Shown: positions 8,393 through 17,799, numbered from the stretch's first letter. The stretch: DNA of 60,644 bases from Paraburkholderia lycopersici (GCF_900096975.1 NZ_FMYQ01000037.1:1-60644), one strand, 5' to 3'. Notes: a model not told the origin generated them from the letters alone. Translations and numbers: made by a program.

Positions 8393-9654
8393 CGGGCTGC
8401 ACGATGCAACAACCCACCCCAAGCCAGCGCAGCGTGCGCGCGCTCGACTGGCTGAACTTCTTCGTGGCGAACGTGCAGACGGGCTTCGGGCCGTTCATCG
8501 CCTCGTATCTGGCCTCGCACAAGTGGACGCAGGGGGAGATCGGTCTCGCGCTCTCGGTCGGCACGATCAGCGCGATGGTGAGCCAGGTGCCGGGCGGCGC
8601 GGCCGTCGACGCCCTGCGCAACAAGAAGGCCGCCGCCGCGTGGGCGATTATCGCGATCATCATCTCGGCCATGCTGCTCGCCGTAAGCCCGACCGTCGTG
8701 GCGGTCATGGCCGCCGAGATCTTCCACGGCTTCGCGAGTTGCATGCTCGTGCCGGCCATGGCGGCGCTCGCGCTCGCGCTGGTGGGCCGCCAGAATCTCG
8801 GCGACCGGCTCGGGCGCAACGCGCGCTGGGCCTCGATCGGCAGCGCCGTGGCCGCCGGGCTGATGGGGCTGTGCGGCGAATACTTCTCGCCGCGCTCGGT
8901 GTTCTGGCTGACCGCTGCGCTCGCGTTGCCCGCGCTCGTCGCGCTCGCGATGATCGAGTACGACCGGAACGCCGTGCACGTCAAACCCGCGGCCAGGCCG
9001 CGCAAATCTGACGGTTCCGAGGCGGCCGAGCCGCGCGAGACGATTTTCGACTTGCTGCGCGACCGTCGCATGCTGACCTTCGCGGCCTGCGTGGTGCTGT
9101 TCCATCTCTCCAACGCCGCGATGCTCAACCTTGCCGCCGGAGAAGTGACGGCCGGCATGGGCGACAACGTCCAGCTCGTGATCGCGGCGTGCATCATCGT
9201 TCCGCAGGCCATCGTCGCGCTGATGTCGCCGTGGGTGGGCCGCACCGCGCAGGCGTGGGGCCGCCGGCCCGTGCTGATCCTCGGCTTTTGCGCACTGCCG
9301 CTGCGTGCGCTCTTGTTCGCCGCCGTCGGCAACCCGTATTTCCTCGTGCCGGTGCAGATGCTCGACGGCCTCTCGGCCGCCGTATTCGGCGTGATGCTGC
9401 CGCTCATCGCCGCCGACGTGGCCGGAGGCAAAGGCCGCTACAACCTCTGTATCGGGCTCTTCGGGCTCTCGGCGGGAATAGGCGCGACGCTTTCGACGGC
9501 GCTCGCCGGTTTCATCGCCGATCATCTGGGCAATACGGTGAGCTTCCTCGCGCTCGCGAGCGCAGGAGCTGCCGCGGTGCTCATGGTATGGCTCGCGATG
9601 CCGGAAACGCGCGACGCGCTCGAAGAGGAAAGCGCCCGCGACGCCGCCGTCTAG
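8389..9654 (+). CDS. Major facilitator superfamily transporter
   Basis: This 421-residue inner-membrane protein has about 12 hydrophobic helices and a cytoplasmic basic loop in the middle (KPAARPRKSDG). The N-terminal half shows an MFS pattern in GEIGLALSVGTISAMVSQVPGG with the loop 2-3 motif reduced to AVDALRNKK. The C-terminal half has GRTAQAWGRRPVLILG. Drug or sugar efflux is possible, but the substrate is unknown. The ATG at 8389 overlaps the lipoprotein stop; an alternative ATG at 8404 is equally in frame. The coupling suggests that transporter and PRC-barrel lipoprotein work together. Confidence 0.82.
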   Translation: MTGCTMQQPTPSQRSVRALDWLNFFVANVQTGFGPFIASYLASHKWTQGEIGLALSVGTISAMVSQVPGGAAVDALRNKKAAAAWAIIAIIISAMLLAVSPTVVAVMAAEIFHGFASCMLVPAMAALALALVGRQNLGDRLGRNARWASIGSAVAAGLMGLCGEYFSPRSVFWLTAALALPALVALAMIEYDRNAVHVKPAARPRKSDGSEAAEPRETIFDLLRDRRMLTFAACVVLFHLSNAAMLNLAAGEVTAGMGDNVQLVIAACIIVPQAIVALMSPWVGRTAQAWGRRPVLILGFCALPLRALLFAAVGNPYFLVPVQMLDGLSAAVFGVMLPLIAADVAGGKGRYNLCIGLFGLSAGIGATLSTALAGFIADHLGNTVSFLALASAGAAAVLMVWLAMPETRDALEEESARDAAV

Positions 9655-9796
9655 GCGGCGCGCAACCTCGGCGGGGCTCGCGTTGCGCCCGCTCCGGCGA
9701 GCGGTGGCGCCTTCCCCGATCCGATCCGCAAGTCCGAGCGCCAGCGCCCTGCGGGGCGCCGGCGGGCGCGACTTCATGACGTTGAGATGACCGGCG

Positions 9797-9820
9797 CGTG
9801 TCGGGGGCTGCCCCGACACG
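9797..9820. terminator. Hairpin, likely transcription terminator of the MFS operon
   Basis: Arms CGTGTCGGGG and CCCCGACACG form a perfect 10-bp stem with loop GCTG. It lies 140 bp past the MFS stop. There is no T-run, so termination is probable but not certain. Confidence 0.5.
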
Positions 9821-9883
9821 CCTCGACAAAGGCGGCAGGACGGCAGAAGACGGCGGGGAGATGACCGGCGCGTCGAAAGGAAA

Positions 9884-9949
9884 GCAACTGCCGGGGGGGA
9901 ACGGCGGGAGGCAACTGCCAGGGGCAATTGCCAGGGGCAACTGCGCGGG
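9884..9949. repeat. 13-bp tandem repeats, three contiguous plus one separate unit
   Basis: Units GCAACTGCCAGGG (9911-9923), GCAATTGCCAGGG (9924-9936) and GCAACTGCGCGGG (9937-9949) are contiguous. A related unit, GCAACTGCCGGGG, lies at 9884-9896. Each unit carries a short inverted core (CAACTG or CAATTG). Confidence 0.7.
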
Positions 9950-9973
9950 CGACCGGCGTGCCCGGCAGATTGC

Positions 9974-10447
9974 TCAGGCGGCCAGCGCCTCGTCCAGACG
10001 CGCGGCGACGACGCCGCTAGGAAGATTGTCGAGCTTGCTCGCGAGGATCATCGCGTCCGCATTGGCCGGGCGATGGCGACGGTTGGGGCTCGGCCTGAAT
10101 ACCGCGTCGCCGCGGCGGATCTTCTCGCCCGTCAGCGCGCAAACGGCACTGCGGCGCGCCGTGCAGACCCGCCATAGCTGATCGGAATAGCGCCCATACG
10201 TGGCGTCGCTCCAGCAAACCGTGATGCTGTCCGGATCATGCCGCCGGATCAAGGTGATGCCCTGCGCATCCCACGAACGCACGGCGGCGCGCCGCCGGTT
10301 AGCCGCCTCTGAAGCACCGCGTGTGATGGGTACCGGTTTGCAGCTCCTGCCGCCTTCGAATTCGCCGTCCAGGCTCACCGGCTCGGAAGCCGCAGACAGA
10401 AGGTCAATAGTTTGTTGCCAAACGCTGCCGGTATCTAATTTCGTCAT
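9974..10447 (-). CDS. DUF3331 domain-containing protein
   Basis: This 157-residue protein is typical of Burkholderia and its relatives. The DUF3331 signature covers SWDAQGITLIRRHDPDSITVCWSDATYG, the YSDQLWRVCTARRSAVCAL strand, the TGEKIRRGDAVFRP loop and the final NADAMILASKL. The two cysteines in the VCTARRSAVCALTG region may form a metal or disulphide site, but no function has been established. It is monocistronic, with AT-rich DNA upstream that is often seen around strain-variable genes. Confidence 0.85.
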   Translation of the reverse strand: MTKLDTGSVWQQTIDLLSAASEPVSLDGEFEGGRSCKPVPITRGASEAANRRRAAVRSWDAQGITLIRRHDPDSITVCWSDATYGRYSDQLWRVCTARRSAVCALTGEKIRRGDAVFRPSPNRRHRPANADAMILASKLDNLPSGVVAARLDEALAA

Positions 10448-11200
10448 AATGCACCTCGTGCACGTGGAAACGATTCAAATATGCCGGTCGAATAAGCACT
10501 CTGCCACGTGGGGATTATAGCGTGTCCAACTCGCAATCCACAGGAAAAACTCAATTTTCACACGATAATGCCAAACGCAAAAAATGAGATGGCGGGGCTT
10601 TCAGTTCCGGCTGCAAGTTTCCCATGTTAGTTTCTTTACATCTGTGAACTTTTTTGCCGATTTGATGATACTTAACAATTTGGGTGCGGAAAAAATAACC
10701 GTTTAGAGACTTGAAGCCGCCACTGCTGTGGCTTTCGACCATAACTGAATCGCTGCGCGACACGCTGCGATCCATGGCCGCACGAACCCCGCAACGCCCG
10801 CCAGTGGCCGGTTCCACGGACCTCCCCGCCCTCACGCCCCGTCTGCGCGCAGTCATGTCACATGACCGATCAATGAAACGCAATGCGTGGATTTGACATA
10901 GCGACCTCAGACATATCACATACGAAACGTCAGTCTATTGGAAATGAAATTCATGTGCAAAGCGAGCGTTTTCTGGCTACGTCGCATTCCGCATCATTTC
11001 ACTTTCGAAAGGCAATTAATGGACAATAAATATTGCTTTAGATGCTTCGCCGACGGGCAACACCACCATTGCACAACTCGCGGCATACGAATAGCGGCGG
11101 CGTTACGAGCGCCGTCATCTGCACCGATTGCGTGCACACTAAACCATCATTGAATCCGCGGATAAAGACAAACAAATGAAGATGCCGCGCTCCGAACACT
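10448..11200. other. AT-richer 750-bp intergenic region
   Basis: This stretch has clearly lower GC than its neighbours and contains no frame with coding character. It holds a 15-bp palindrome (10852-10866) and a TTGACA hexamer at 10893-10898 without a convincing -10 partner. It may be a relic of an insertion or a regulatory region bound by xenogeneic silencers. No RNA gene is recognisable. Confidence 0.45.
10852..10866. repeat. 15-bp palindrome
   Basis: GTCATGTCACATGAC has perfect 7-bp arms around one central base. It lies 27 bp upstream of a TTGACA hexamer in otherwise empty DNA, which is compatible with a repressor site for an unknown regulator. Confidence 0.45.
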
Positions 11201-12109
11201 TCAGCCGCTGCGGCCCTGGTCGAGAAATTCGCCGGCGCGCCGCCTGAGCATGGCGCCGAAGTCGTCGAGCCAGCCGATGGAAAGCCGCCAGCTCTGCCAG
11301 TAGAGTTCGACGTCGAGCGCGCGGCGGGGCGTGAGCTCGACGAGTTCTCCGCGCGCGAGATGCGGCGCGATCATGCGCTCGGGACACATGCCCCAGCCGA
11401 GGCCGTTCAGGCAGCAGCGCAGAAAACCGGCCACGTGGGGAATCCAGTGCAGCGGCGCGTCGACCTGCGCGCGCGTGATCCGGCGGATGAAGCGCTTTTG
11501 CAGTTGGTCCTTGGGGTTGAACTCGATGCACGGCGCGCGGCGCAAGGTCTCGCGCGTCACGCCATCGGCGAAATAGTGGCCGAAAAACGCAGGCGAACAG
11601 ACGGCGAGGTAACGCATGCGCCCGAGGCGCGTCGAGCGGCAGCCCTGCACAGGCTCGGCCTGGGTCGTGACGGCGCCCTGCACGCTGCCGTCGCGCATGC
11701 GCTGCGCCGTGTGGTCCTGGTCGTCGATCACGAGGTCGAGCAGGACGCCGCGCTCCACGCAGAAGTCCGCCACGGCGTCGATGAACCAGGTGCCCACGCT
11801 GTCGTCATTGACGGCCACGCGCAGCGTGGGCCGCGCGGCGCCCAGCGCGCTCGTGAAGGTCGGCATTGCGCCGCCGAGCTCCGCTTCGAGCAACTGCACG
11901 CGCTCGGTGTGGCGGCACAGCAGGGCTCCGGAAGCCGTCGCGACGCAGGGCTGGCCGCGCTTCACGAGCACGGTGCCCACGCGTTCCTCCAGCAGCTTCA
12001 CCCGCTGCGAGACGGCCGATGGCGTGACGTTGAGCGCGCCCGCGGCGCGATCGAACGAACCATGCCGCACGACGGCGGCGAGCGCATCGAGCAACGCATA
12101 GTCGAGCAT
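11201..12109 (-). CDS. ArgP/LysG-type LysR regulator
   Basis: This 302-residue LysR protein belongs to the ArgP (IciA) group that senses lysine and arginine and activates basic amino-acid exporters. The start MLDYALLDALAAVVRHGSFDR and the helix NVTPSAVSQRVKLLEERVG are characteristic, as is the domain boundary ARPTLRVAVNDDSVGTWF. It is divergent from a LysE/ArgO exporter gene, the classic arrangement. A 7-bp inverted repeat lies between them at 12131-12149, close to its own start. I would expect activation of lysE when intracellular lysine or arginine rises. Confidence 0.9.
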   Translation of the reverse strand: MLDYALLDALAAVVRHGSFDRAAGALNVTPSAVSQRVKLLEERVGTVLVKRGQPCVATASGALLCRHTERVQLLEAELGGAMPTFTSALGAARPTLRVAVNDDSVGTWFIDAVADFCVERGVLLDLVIDDQDHTAQRMRDGSVQGAVTTQAEPVQGCRSTRLGRMRYLAVCSPAFFGHYFADGVTRETLRRAPCIEFNPKDQLQKRFIRRITRAQVDAPLHWIPHVAGFLRCCLNGLGWGMCPERMIAPHLARGELVELTPRRALDVELYWQSWRLSIGWLDDFGAMLRRRAGEFLDQGRSG

Positions 12110-12130
12110 TAGCGTTCCTTAATCCAGTTA

Positions 12131-12149
12131 AAGAAAATGAGCTTTTCTT
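12131..12149. promoter_or_regulatory. Inverted repeat in the argP-lysE intergenic region
   Basis: AAGAAAA (12131-12137) and TTTTCTT (12143-12149) form perfect 7-bp arms around TGAGC. LysR-type sites are interrupted palindromes of this size, and the AT-rich element contrasts with the GC-rich surroundings. It is likely the ArgP-like binding site for divergent control. Confidence 0.6.
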
Positions 12150-12240
12150 AGGCAAGCCCAGGCGGCAGACTAGCGCCGTTTACCGTTGCTGTCCAATGAA
12201 CTACCGGCGCGGCTCGCGCCCCACTCCTCTTCTCACCGAC

Positions 12241-12858
12241 ATGAACGGGCTCGCTTTCACTCACGGCGCGGCGCTCTGCGCCTCGCTCATCGTCACGATC
12301 GGCGCGCAGAACGCCTTCGTGCTGCGCCAGGGCATCCTGCGCTCGCACGTCGGCAAGATCGTCGTGCTCTGTGCGCTGTCCGATTTCGTGCTGATCGGCG
12401 CCGGTGTGGGCGGCGCTTCGGCGCTCGTCGAGCGCTACCCGACCTTCGTGCATGTCGTGCTCTATGTGGGGCTCGCATGGCTCGTGTGGTTCGGCATCGG
12501 CGCGCTGCGCCGCGCGGTACGCCCTTCCCACGCCGTGCTGGAGAGCGACGCCGCGGCGGATGAACCGGAACAGCGCGCCTGGCCCATCATCCTGATGACG
12601 CTCGCATTCACGTGGCTCAATCCGCACGTGTATCTCGACACCTTCCTCCTGATCGGCACGGCCGGCGCGCGCGAGCCGCAAGGCAGCCGCCTCGCGTTCG
12701 CGATCGGCGCCATGTGCGTAAGCGCCCTCTGGTTCGTGGGGCTGGGCTATGGCGCACGCATGCTCGCCCCGCTATTTCGGCGCGCGGGCGCATGGCGCGT
12801 ACTCGATGGCGCCGTCGGCGGAATGGTGCTGCTGATCGCCTTCGCGCAACTACGCTGA
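12241..12858 (+). CDS. lysE: LysE/ArgO-family amino-acid exporter
   Basis: This 205-residue inner-membrane exporter of lysine or arginine has six hydrophobic segments. The LysE superfamily core is seen as IVTIGAQNAFVLRQGI near residues 17-33 and the second repeat TLAFTWLNPHVYLDTFLLIG near 120-139. The ATG at 12241 (MNGLAFTHG) is preferred over one 45 bp upstream because LysE proteins begin just before the first helix. The adjacent divergent ArgP-like regulator supports the substrate class. Confidence 0.9.
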   Translation: MNGLAFTHGAALCASLIVTIGAQNAFVLRQGILRSHVGKIVVLCALSDFVLIGAGVGGASALVERYPTFVHVVLYVGLAWLVWFGIGALRRAVRPSHAVLESDAAADEPEQRAWPIILMTLAFTWLNPHVYLDTFLLIGTAGAREPQGSRLAFAIGAMCVSALWFVGLGYGARMLAPLFRRAGAWRVLDGAVGGMVLLIAFAQLR

Positions 12859-13328
12859 AGCGCGAGCGAGGCGCTTCGTGACGCCCGGCCGCGTCGCGCA
12901 TCGTGCGCACTGCAGGGTCGGCCGGCATGATCGCCGCACATTGAGGGAGATGCGCGAAGCCGGTGGGCGTCGAACGGACCGTGAGGCGAACGTCGAGTGC
13001 GTTGCCCGATGTGGCGTGCTCGGGCCAGATGCGTATGTGCCCCGGACACGCGATTGCCGCGAGCGCGGCGCCACCCAGCCATTACTCAACGATTCGATAT
13101 GAATCGAACGATTATTGCGTCGATCGAGACGCATGAAATATAGGTGGCGATCGCGCGGCATGTCACGCTCGCTGCATCCCGCAGCGGAGCGAAGTAAGCT
13201 TTTGCCGAAGCGGTCGGAGCTTGCGCGCGCGACGACCACGAACGAAAACGGGTGCCAAGCGCTTTTTGCGACGACAGGCGATCGCGACTGAATCGCGAGA
13301 ACCAGCCCCTGGCAAAAGAAGCTGCAAG
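12859..13328. other. 470-bp intergenic region
   Basis: No gene is supported. The only element I can see is an inverted repeat, CGATTC/GAATCG, at 13090-13106, about 220 bp upstream of the ferritin-like gene. It could be an operator or promoter element for that gene. Confidence 0.4.
13090..13106. repeat. 6-bp-arm inverted repeat upstream of the ferritin-like gene
   Basis: CGATTC and GAATCG flank GATAT, giving a 17-bp symmetrical element. No regulator is encoded next to it, so its role is unassigned. Confidence 0.4.
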
Positions 13329-14321
13329 ATGGACGACCAACTCATCGACGCATTCGATGCGACAGAACTGATTCCCGGCTTCGACGCGCCGGCGCTCCCC
13401 GGCGAACGACCCGATCGCGCGACGCTCGAAGCCGCGGAGCACAACACGCGCCACTGGATGAGCCCGGTCCGTGGCCGCTTCGCGCCGGGCACCCAGGTTC
13501 ATCGCGATGAAACGTGCCGGATGTTCCGGGAAACCTTCAACCCCTACCGGCCCTCGGTGCTCGAGTGGCCAAAGCTCGATCCCGTAGCGCTCAAGCGCAT
13601 CACCGGGCTCCCGATCTGGGACATCGCGGTGCAAACGGAGGGCAAGGCGCGCCTGCGCATGGCCGCCTACGCCGCCACGCTCGACGACGCCGCGATGCGC
13701 GACGCCCTTGCGCTCAACGCATGGGAAGAAAACCGCCACAAGGAAGTACTCTCGCGCATGGTGGCCGCCTACGGCATCCCGCTAGCCAGCGAGCCGCCCT
13801 ATGTTTTTCCTGAGGACACCGAATGGGCCTACCTCGTGACCGGATACAGCGAATGCGTGGACAGCTTCTTCGCCTTCGGCCTCTTCGAAGTCGCGCGGCG
13901 CTCGGGCCTTTTTCCACCCGAACTCATCGACACCTTCGAGCCTGTCATGCAGGAGGAATGCCGCCACATCCTGCTGTTCGCGAACTGGGTGGCGTGGCAC
14001 CGCGCGCGCCTCACGTGGTGGCGGCGCATTCGCTTCGAACTGAAGGTGGCGGCCGTCTGGGCATTTCTGGCGTGGGAGCGCATTGGCCTCGCGCGGGCAA
14101 TCGACGCGGAGGGCAACGAGCACGAACAAGACAACAACTTCACGATGAACGGCGCGCAGCAGGTAACGGACGTGGACATCAGCGTGCCGCGACTCATGCG
14201 GCTATGCGTGGCCGAGAACGACCGGCGTTTTTCGGGCTATGACGAGCGCCTCCTGCGGCCGGAAACGATGCCGCGGCTCGTGCGCTTCGCACTGCGCTTC
14301 TTGCGCGAGAAGAAAACCTGA
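13329..14321 (+). CDS. Ferritin-like diiron-domain protein
   Basis: This 330-residue protein has a ferritin-like four-helix pattern. Candidate diiron ligands are E104 (in VQTEGKARLR), E134 and H137 (in WEENRHKE), E176 (in GYSECVDSF), and E210 with H213 (in QEECRH). Proteins of this group are scattered through Burkholderia genomes and are uncharacterised; an oxidase or oxygenase acting on a small substrate is possible. The ATG at 13329 follows a purine-rich stretch. The protein is soluble, with one amphipathic Trp-rich region near residues 220-250. It is monocistronic and convergent with the CitE-like gene. Confidence 0.75.
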   Translation: MDDQLIDAFDATELIPGFDAPALPGERPDRATLEAAEHNTRHWMSPVRGRFAPGTQVHRDETCRMFRETFNPYRPSVLEWPKLDPVALKRITGLPIWDIAVQTEGKARLRMAAYAATLDDAAMRDALALNAWEENRHKEVLSRMVAAYGIPLASEPPYVFPEDTEWAYLVTGYSECVDSFFAFGLFEVARRSGLFPPELIDTFEPVMQEECRHILLFANWVAWHRARLTWWRRIRFELKVAAVWAFLAWERIGLARAIDAEGNEHEQDNNFTMNGAQQVTDVDISVPRLMRLCVAENDRRFSGYDERLLRPETMPRLVRFALRFLREKKT

Positions 14322-14395
14322 CACCCGCTCGCGATTGCACGCGCCGCCTCGCTCGAATGGAGATTGCGTAGCGGCAACGCAAACTGCATCGGCAA

Positions 14396-15199
14396 TCAAA
14401 CACCAAGAATTCGCCGAGCCTTGAGAATTACCGGCATGTCCACCATCTTGCCGTCAAGCGCCACCGCCGCCCCCGCGCTCGCCTGAACCGCGTCGAGCAC
14501 GCGCTGCGCCCACGCGCGCTCCCCGTCGCTCCACGCGTAGGCGCGATGCACGGGCGCGATCTGCTTCGGGTGAATACAAAGCTTGCCGCCGTAACCGAAA
14601 CGCCGTCCGCGCCGCGCTTCGGCTTCCAGCGCCTGTGCGTCGTCGAATACCGTCGAAACGCCATCGACCGGCGCCGCAATGCCCGCAAGCCTCGAAGCGA
14701 GCACGATCTGCGAACGAAACGCGTCGAGCTCTTCGCCGTCGCCGTCGATACCCATGTCCACCTGAAAGTCCAGCGTCCCGAACGCCACACGCGGCACGCC
14801 TCGCGCGCCGCACAGCCCATTCAGGCCCGCGATGCCGCGTGCGCTTTCCACGATCGGCAGCACGCGCAATGCGGCATGCGCGCGTGCAAGCGCCGCGGCG
14901 ACCTGTTCGGCGCGCTCCGCTTTCGGCAGCACGATGCCCGCCACGCCCGCATGCGCGGCAAGCGCAGCGACATCATCGGCAAACCACGGTGTATCGGTGC
15001 CGTTCACGCGCACCCAGACCGGCCGCTGCGCGTCCAGCGCCGCGAGTGCGCAGTCGCGCGCCACGCCCTTTTCCTCGGGCTGAACGGCGTCTTCGAGATC
15101 GACGATCACAGCGTCTGCACCCGCGCTGCGCGCCTTTTCAAAGCGCTCGGGCCGGTTACCCGGCACGAAGAGATACGAACGGGCGAGCGTCACGTTCAT
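14396..15199 (-). CDS. ccl: CitE-like citramalyl-CoA lyase
   Basis: This 267-residue HpcH/HpaI-CitE family lyase has an N-terminal RSYLFVPGNRPERFEKA phosphate/CoA loop and a metal-site segment VIVDLEDAV with E36 and D37. The segments LPIVESARGI, FGTLDFQVDMGI and LCIHPKQI follow. It would cleave (S)-citramalyl-CoA to pyruvate and acetyl-CoA, the last step of itaconate breakdown. The neighbouring HTD2-type hydratase, CaiB CoA-transferase, PrpD protein and acyl-CoA dehydrogenase match, from memory, the P. aeruginosa PA0878-PA0883 itaconate cluster. The start overlaps the upstream stop (ATGA). A malyl-CoA or methylmalyl-CoA lyase is the alternative. Confidence 0.78.
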   Translation of the reverse strand: MNVTLARSYLFVPGNRPERFEKARSAGADAVIVDLEDAVQPEEKGVARDCALAALDAQRPVWVRVNGTDTPWFADDVAALAAHAGVAGIVLPKAERAEQVAAALARAHAALRVLPIVESARGIAGLNGLCGARGVPRVAFGTLDFQVDMGIDGDGEELDAFRSQIVLASRLAGIAAPVDGVSTVFDDAQALEAEARRGRRFGYGGKLCIHPKQIAPVHRAYAWSDGERAWAQRVLDAVQASAGAAVALDGKMVDMPVILKARRILGV

Positions 15200-16575
15200 A
15201 CGCCCGCCTCCTCACCGAACAACCCGCCGACGCGTGCCGCATCGGCAATGCCCCACGCCGCATCGAGAAGACGCTGCGCCTCTTTTTCGCTGGCCGCGCC
15301 CGAGAACGCTGCGAGTCGCACGAATTTCGCGGCAATCTCCTCGCGCGAAAGCGTATTGCCCGGGTCGCCCTTCGGCTCATCCACGCGGCCATGCAATGTC
15401 CGCCCATCGCGCGTCGTAACGCTGACTTTTCCAATCCATCGCGCGGGATAGGCACGGTCGACCTGCTCGTCCAGCGCCATCGTCACGCGCTCGCGAAATG
15501 CCGCGACGTCGCTCGCGACGTAATCGTGCTCGAACTCGTTCACGCCCGCATGACCGCGACACGCAACGAGACCGAGCACGGTCCCCATGCTGAATTTCGC
15601 CTGATGCACGGTGCGCGGCACGCTCACGCTGCCAAGCACATCGATTGCGCCCTGGTGCACATGAGCAGTCACGTCCTCGATATCGCCGGGATTCAGGCGA
15701 TACGTGCCGATCACCGCCAGTAGCGCGTCCGCAGCCGGGTGCGTGTGACGGCAGGCCGCGTGGTACTTGAACGACGTTTCGACGGTCGCCCACCGCTGCC
15801 CGAGGCGGTCGACCAGCTTCGCCGGATCGGCGTCGCTCGACATGCCCGCCGCCATGCCCTGCGCGCCTTCGAGGATGCGTCGCGCGCCACGAAAGCCGTC
15901 CGCCGCGAGTTGCGCCGCCATGAGACCGTTCGCTGCCGCCATGGCCGTGTGCAGTTGCTTCGAGTCCGCCGCGTCGCGCAGAAACTCCCACAGCCCGCTC
16001 GCCTGCGTGCCCGCCGAGCCGAACGCGTCGAGCATCTGCGCGGGCGTCAGATTTAGCAGGCGCCCCGCCGCCGCCGCGGCGGCAATCGTGCCGACGGTTC
16101 CCGTCGTGTGGAATATTTTGTAGTGCGAACGCCCCATGAATTCGCCGACGCGGATGCCGACTTCGTAACCCGCTACCGAGGCGGCGATGAATTCGCGCCC
16201 CGACGAACCGAGTGCCTGCGCAAGAGCGAGCGTCACGGGGAAAACCACGGTGGCCGGATGCAGCACGGAGCCGTTGTGGACGTCGTCCTGCTCGATGAAG
16301 TGCGACGCTGCGCCATTCATCATCGCCGCGAAATACGCGCTGGTCCGCGAGCGGTCGATGATGACGTCGCAGGGTCCCGGCGCCTGCGGCGCACCCCGCG
16401 CGGCGTGAGCGAAGCGCGCTAGCGTCTCGACCGGGCGCGCGCCCTTGCCGCCCAGTGCCGACCCTAGCCAGTCCACATAGAGGTTGACGGCGCGTTCGAC
16501 CACGTGCGGCGGAATCGAGTCGAAGCGCAGTTGCGAAGCGAAGGCCGCGAGCGCGCGGCCGGGTTGATCTGTCAT
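15196..16575 (-). CDS. MmgE/PrpD-family protein of the itaconate-type operon
   Basis: This 459-residue MmgE/PrpD protein belongs to the group containing 2-methylcitrate dehydratase and cis-aconitate decarboxylase (IRG1/CadA). Family marks are YVDWLGSALGG, ASHFIEQDDVHNGSVLHPATVV, the VGEFMG region and the FKYHAACRHTHPAADALL segment. The exact substrate is not known. A PrpD-type member also sits in the Pseudomonas itaconate cluster, where its role is unclear. A decarboxylase or dehydratase feeding itaconate or a stereoisomer is possible. Translation is coupled to the downstream citE-like gene. Confidence 0.82.
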   Translation of the reverse strand: MTDQPGRALAAFASQLRFDSIPPHVVERAVNLYVDWLGSALGGKGARPVETLARFAHAARGAPQAPGPCDVIIDRSRTSAYFAAMMNGAASHFIEQDDVHNGSVLHPATVVFPVTLALAQALGSSGREFIAASVAGYEVGIRVGEFMGRSHYKIFHTTGTVGTIAAAAAAGRLLNLTPAQMLDAFGSAGTQASGLWEFLRDAADSKQLHTAMAAANGLMAAQLAADGFRGARRILEGAQGMAAGMSSDADPAKLVDRLGQRWATVETSFKYHAACRHTHPAADALLAVIGTYRLNPGDIEDVTAHVHQGAIDVLGSVSVPRTVHQAKFSMGTVLGLVACRGHAGVNEFEHDYVASDVAAFRERVTMALDEQVDRAYPARWIGKVSVTTRDGRTLHGRVDEPKGDPGNTLSREEIAAKFVRLAAFSGAASEKEAQRLLDAAWGIADAARVGGLFGEEAGV

Positions 16576-16620
16576 GTCAGCGTGGCTCGGTAACGTTCGC
16601 TTGCCCCTTGCGAGGCGCGA

Positions 16621-17799
16621 TCAAATTGCACCGGCTGCCCGCAGCGCACCGATGCGTGCTGCGTCGTAGCCGAGCTCCTTCAGTATTGATTCGGTATGCT
16701 GACCGAGTGCGGGAACCGCGTCCATGCGCGCTTCGTAACCGGAGGGTGTGCCAGGCGGCAGCAGCGCCGGAACGACTCCCGCCGGCGTTTGCACCTCGCG
16801 CCAGCGCTCGCGCGCCTGCAATTGCGGATGCGCCCACACGTCGGCCATCGTGTTCATCTGCGCATTGGCGATGCCGGCGCGGTCGAGCCGTTCGATCACC
16901 TGCGCGGCGCTCAGCTTCGAGAACGCCGCGACGATGAGTTCGCGCAATTCGGCGCGGCGCGCCGAGCGCTGCGAATTCACGGCAAAACGAGCGTCGATGG
17001 CGAGTTCCGGTTGCAACAGCACATGCTCGCAAAAGAGCCGCCATTCGCGGTCGTTCTGCAGGCCGAGCATGACCGACTTGCCGTCGCCGGCAGGAAAAGG
17101 CCCATACGGATAGATCGTGGCATGCGAAGCGCCCGCGAGCGGCGGCGGCGATTGCCCGTCGAACGCGTAATAGAGCGGATAGCCCATCCACTCCACCATG
17201 CTCTCGAGCATCGAGACGTCGATACGGCAGCCACGCCCGGTACGCCCTCGCATCAGCAGCGCGCTCAGAATGTTCGAATACGCGTACATGCCCGCGGCGA
17301 TGTCGGCGATCGAGCAACCCGCCTTCGCCGGTTCGCCCGGTGACCCGGTGATGGAAAGGAAACCCGATTCGCTCTGGATCAGCAAATCGTAGGCTTTGCG
17401 ATCGCGATAAGGTCCATCGTCGCCATAGCCCGAGATATCGCAGACGATCAGCTTCGGATAGTGCTCGCAAAGCGCCTCATAGCCGAGCCCAAGGCGCGCC
17501 GCCGCGCCGGGTGCGAGATTCTGCACGAGCACGTCGGCGTCGGCGAGCAGTGCATCGAGTATCGGCGCGGCCTCCTCGTGCTTCACGTCGAGCGACAAGC
17601 TCTCCTTCGAACGGTTCGTCCACACGAAGTGGGACGCGAGTCCATGCACGCGCTCGTCGTAGCCGCGCGCAAAGTCGCCCACGCCAGGCCGCTCGATCTT
17701 GATGACGCGCGCGCCGAGATCGGCCAGCTGGCGCGTGCAGAACGGCGCGGCGATCGCATGCTCGAGCGTGACGACCTTGATACCGTCGAGAGGTCTCAT
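16621..17799 (-). CDS. ict: CaiB/BaiF family CoA-transferase (itaconate CoA-transferase candidate)
   Basis: This class III CoA-transferase has 392 residues. It begins LDGIKVVTLEHAIAAPFCTRQLADLGA, carries NRSKESLSLDVK, and has the catalytic aspartate region GCSIADIAAGMYAYSNILSALL, where D166 would form the acyl anhydride. By gene order with the HTD2 hydratase and CitE homologue, the likely reaction is itaconate plus succinyl-CoA to itaconyl-CoA. Mesaconate or citramalate are alternative substrates. The start at 17799 has GGAGG upstream. Confidence 0.82.
   Translation of the reverse strand: MRPLDGIKVVTLEHAIAAPFCTRQLADLGARVIKIERPGVGDFARGYDERVHGLASHFVWTNRSKESLSLDVKHEEAAPILDALLADADVLVQNLAPGAAARLGLGYEALCEHYPKLIVCDISGYGDDGPYRDRKAYDLLIQSESGFLSITGSPGEPAKAGCSIADIAAGMYAYSNILSALLMRGRTGRGCRIDVSMLESMVEWMGYPLYYAFDGQSPPPLAGASHATIYPYGPFPAGDGKSVMLGLQNDREWRLFCEHVLLQPELAIDARFAVNSQRSARRAELRELIVAAFSKLSAAQVIERLDRAGIANAQMNTMADVWAHPQLQARERWREVQTPAGVVPALLPPGTPSGYEARMDAVPALGQHTESILKELGYDAARIGALRAAGAI

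Larger units (their letters stand above)
9655..9973. other. Repeat-rich intergenic region between convergent genes
   Basis: This 319-bp non-coding stretch holds a 10-bp-stem hairpin (9797-9820), two exact copies of a 16-mer (9784-9799 and 9858-9873) and 13-bp tandem repeats (9884-9949). No gene is supported. It separates the plus-strand MFS gene from the minus-strand DUF3331 gene. Confidence 0.6.
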
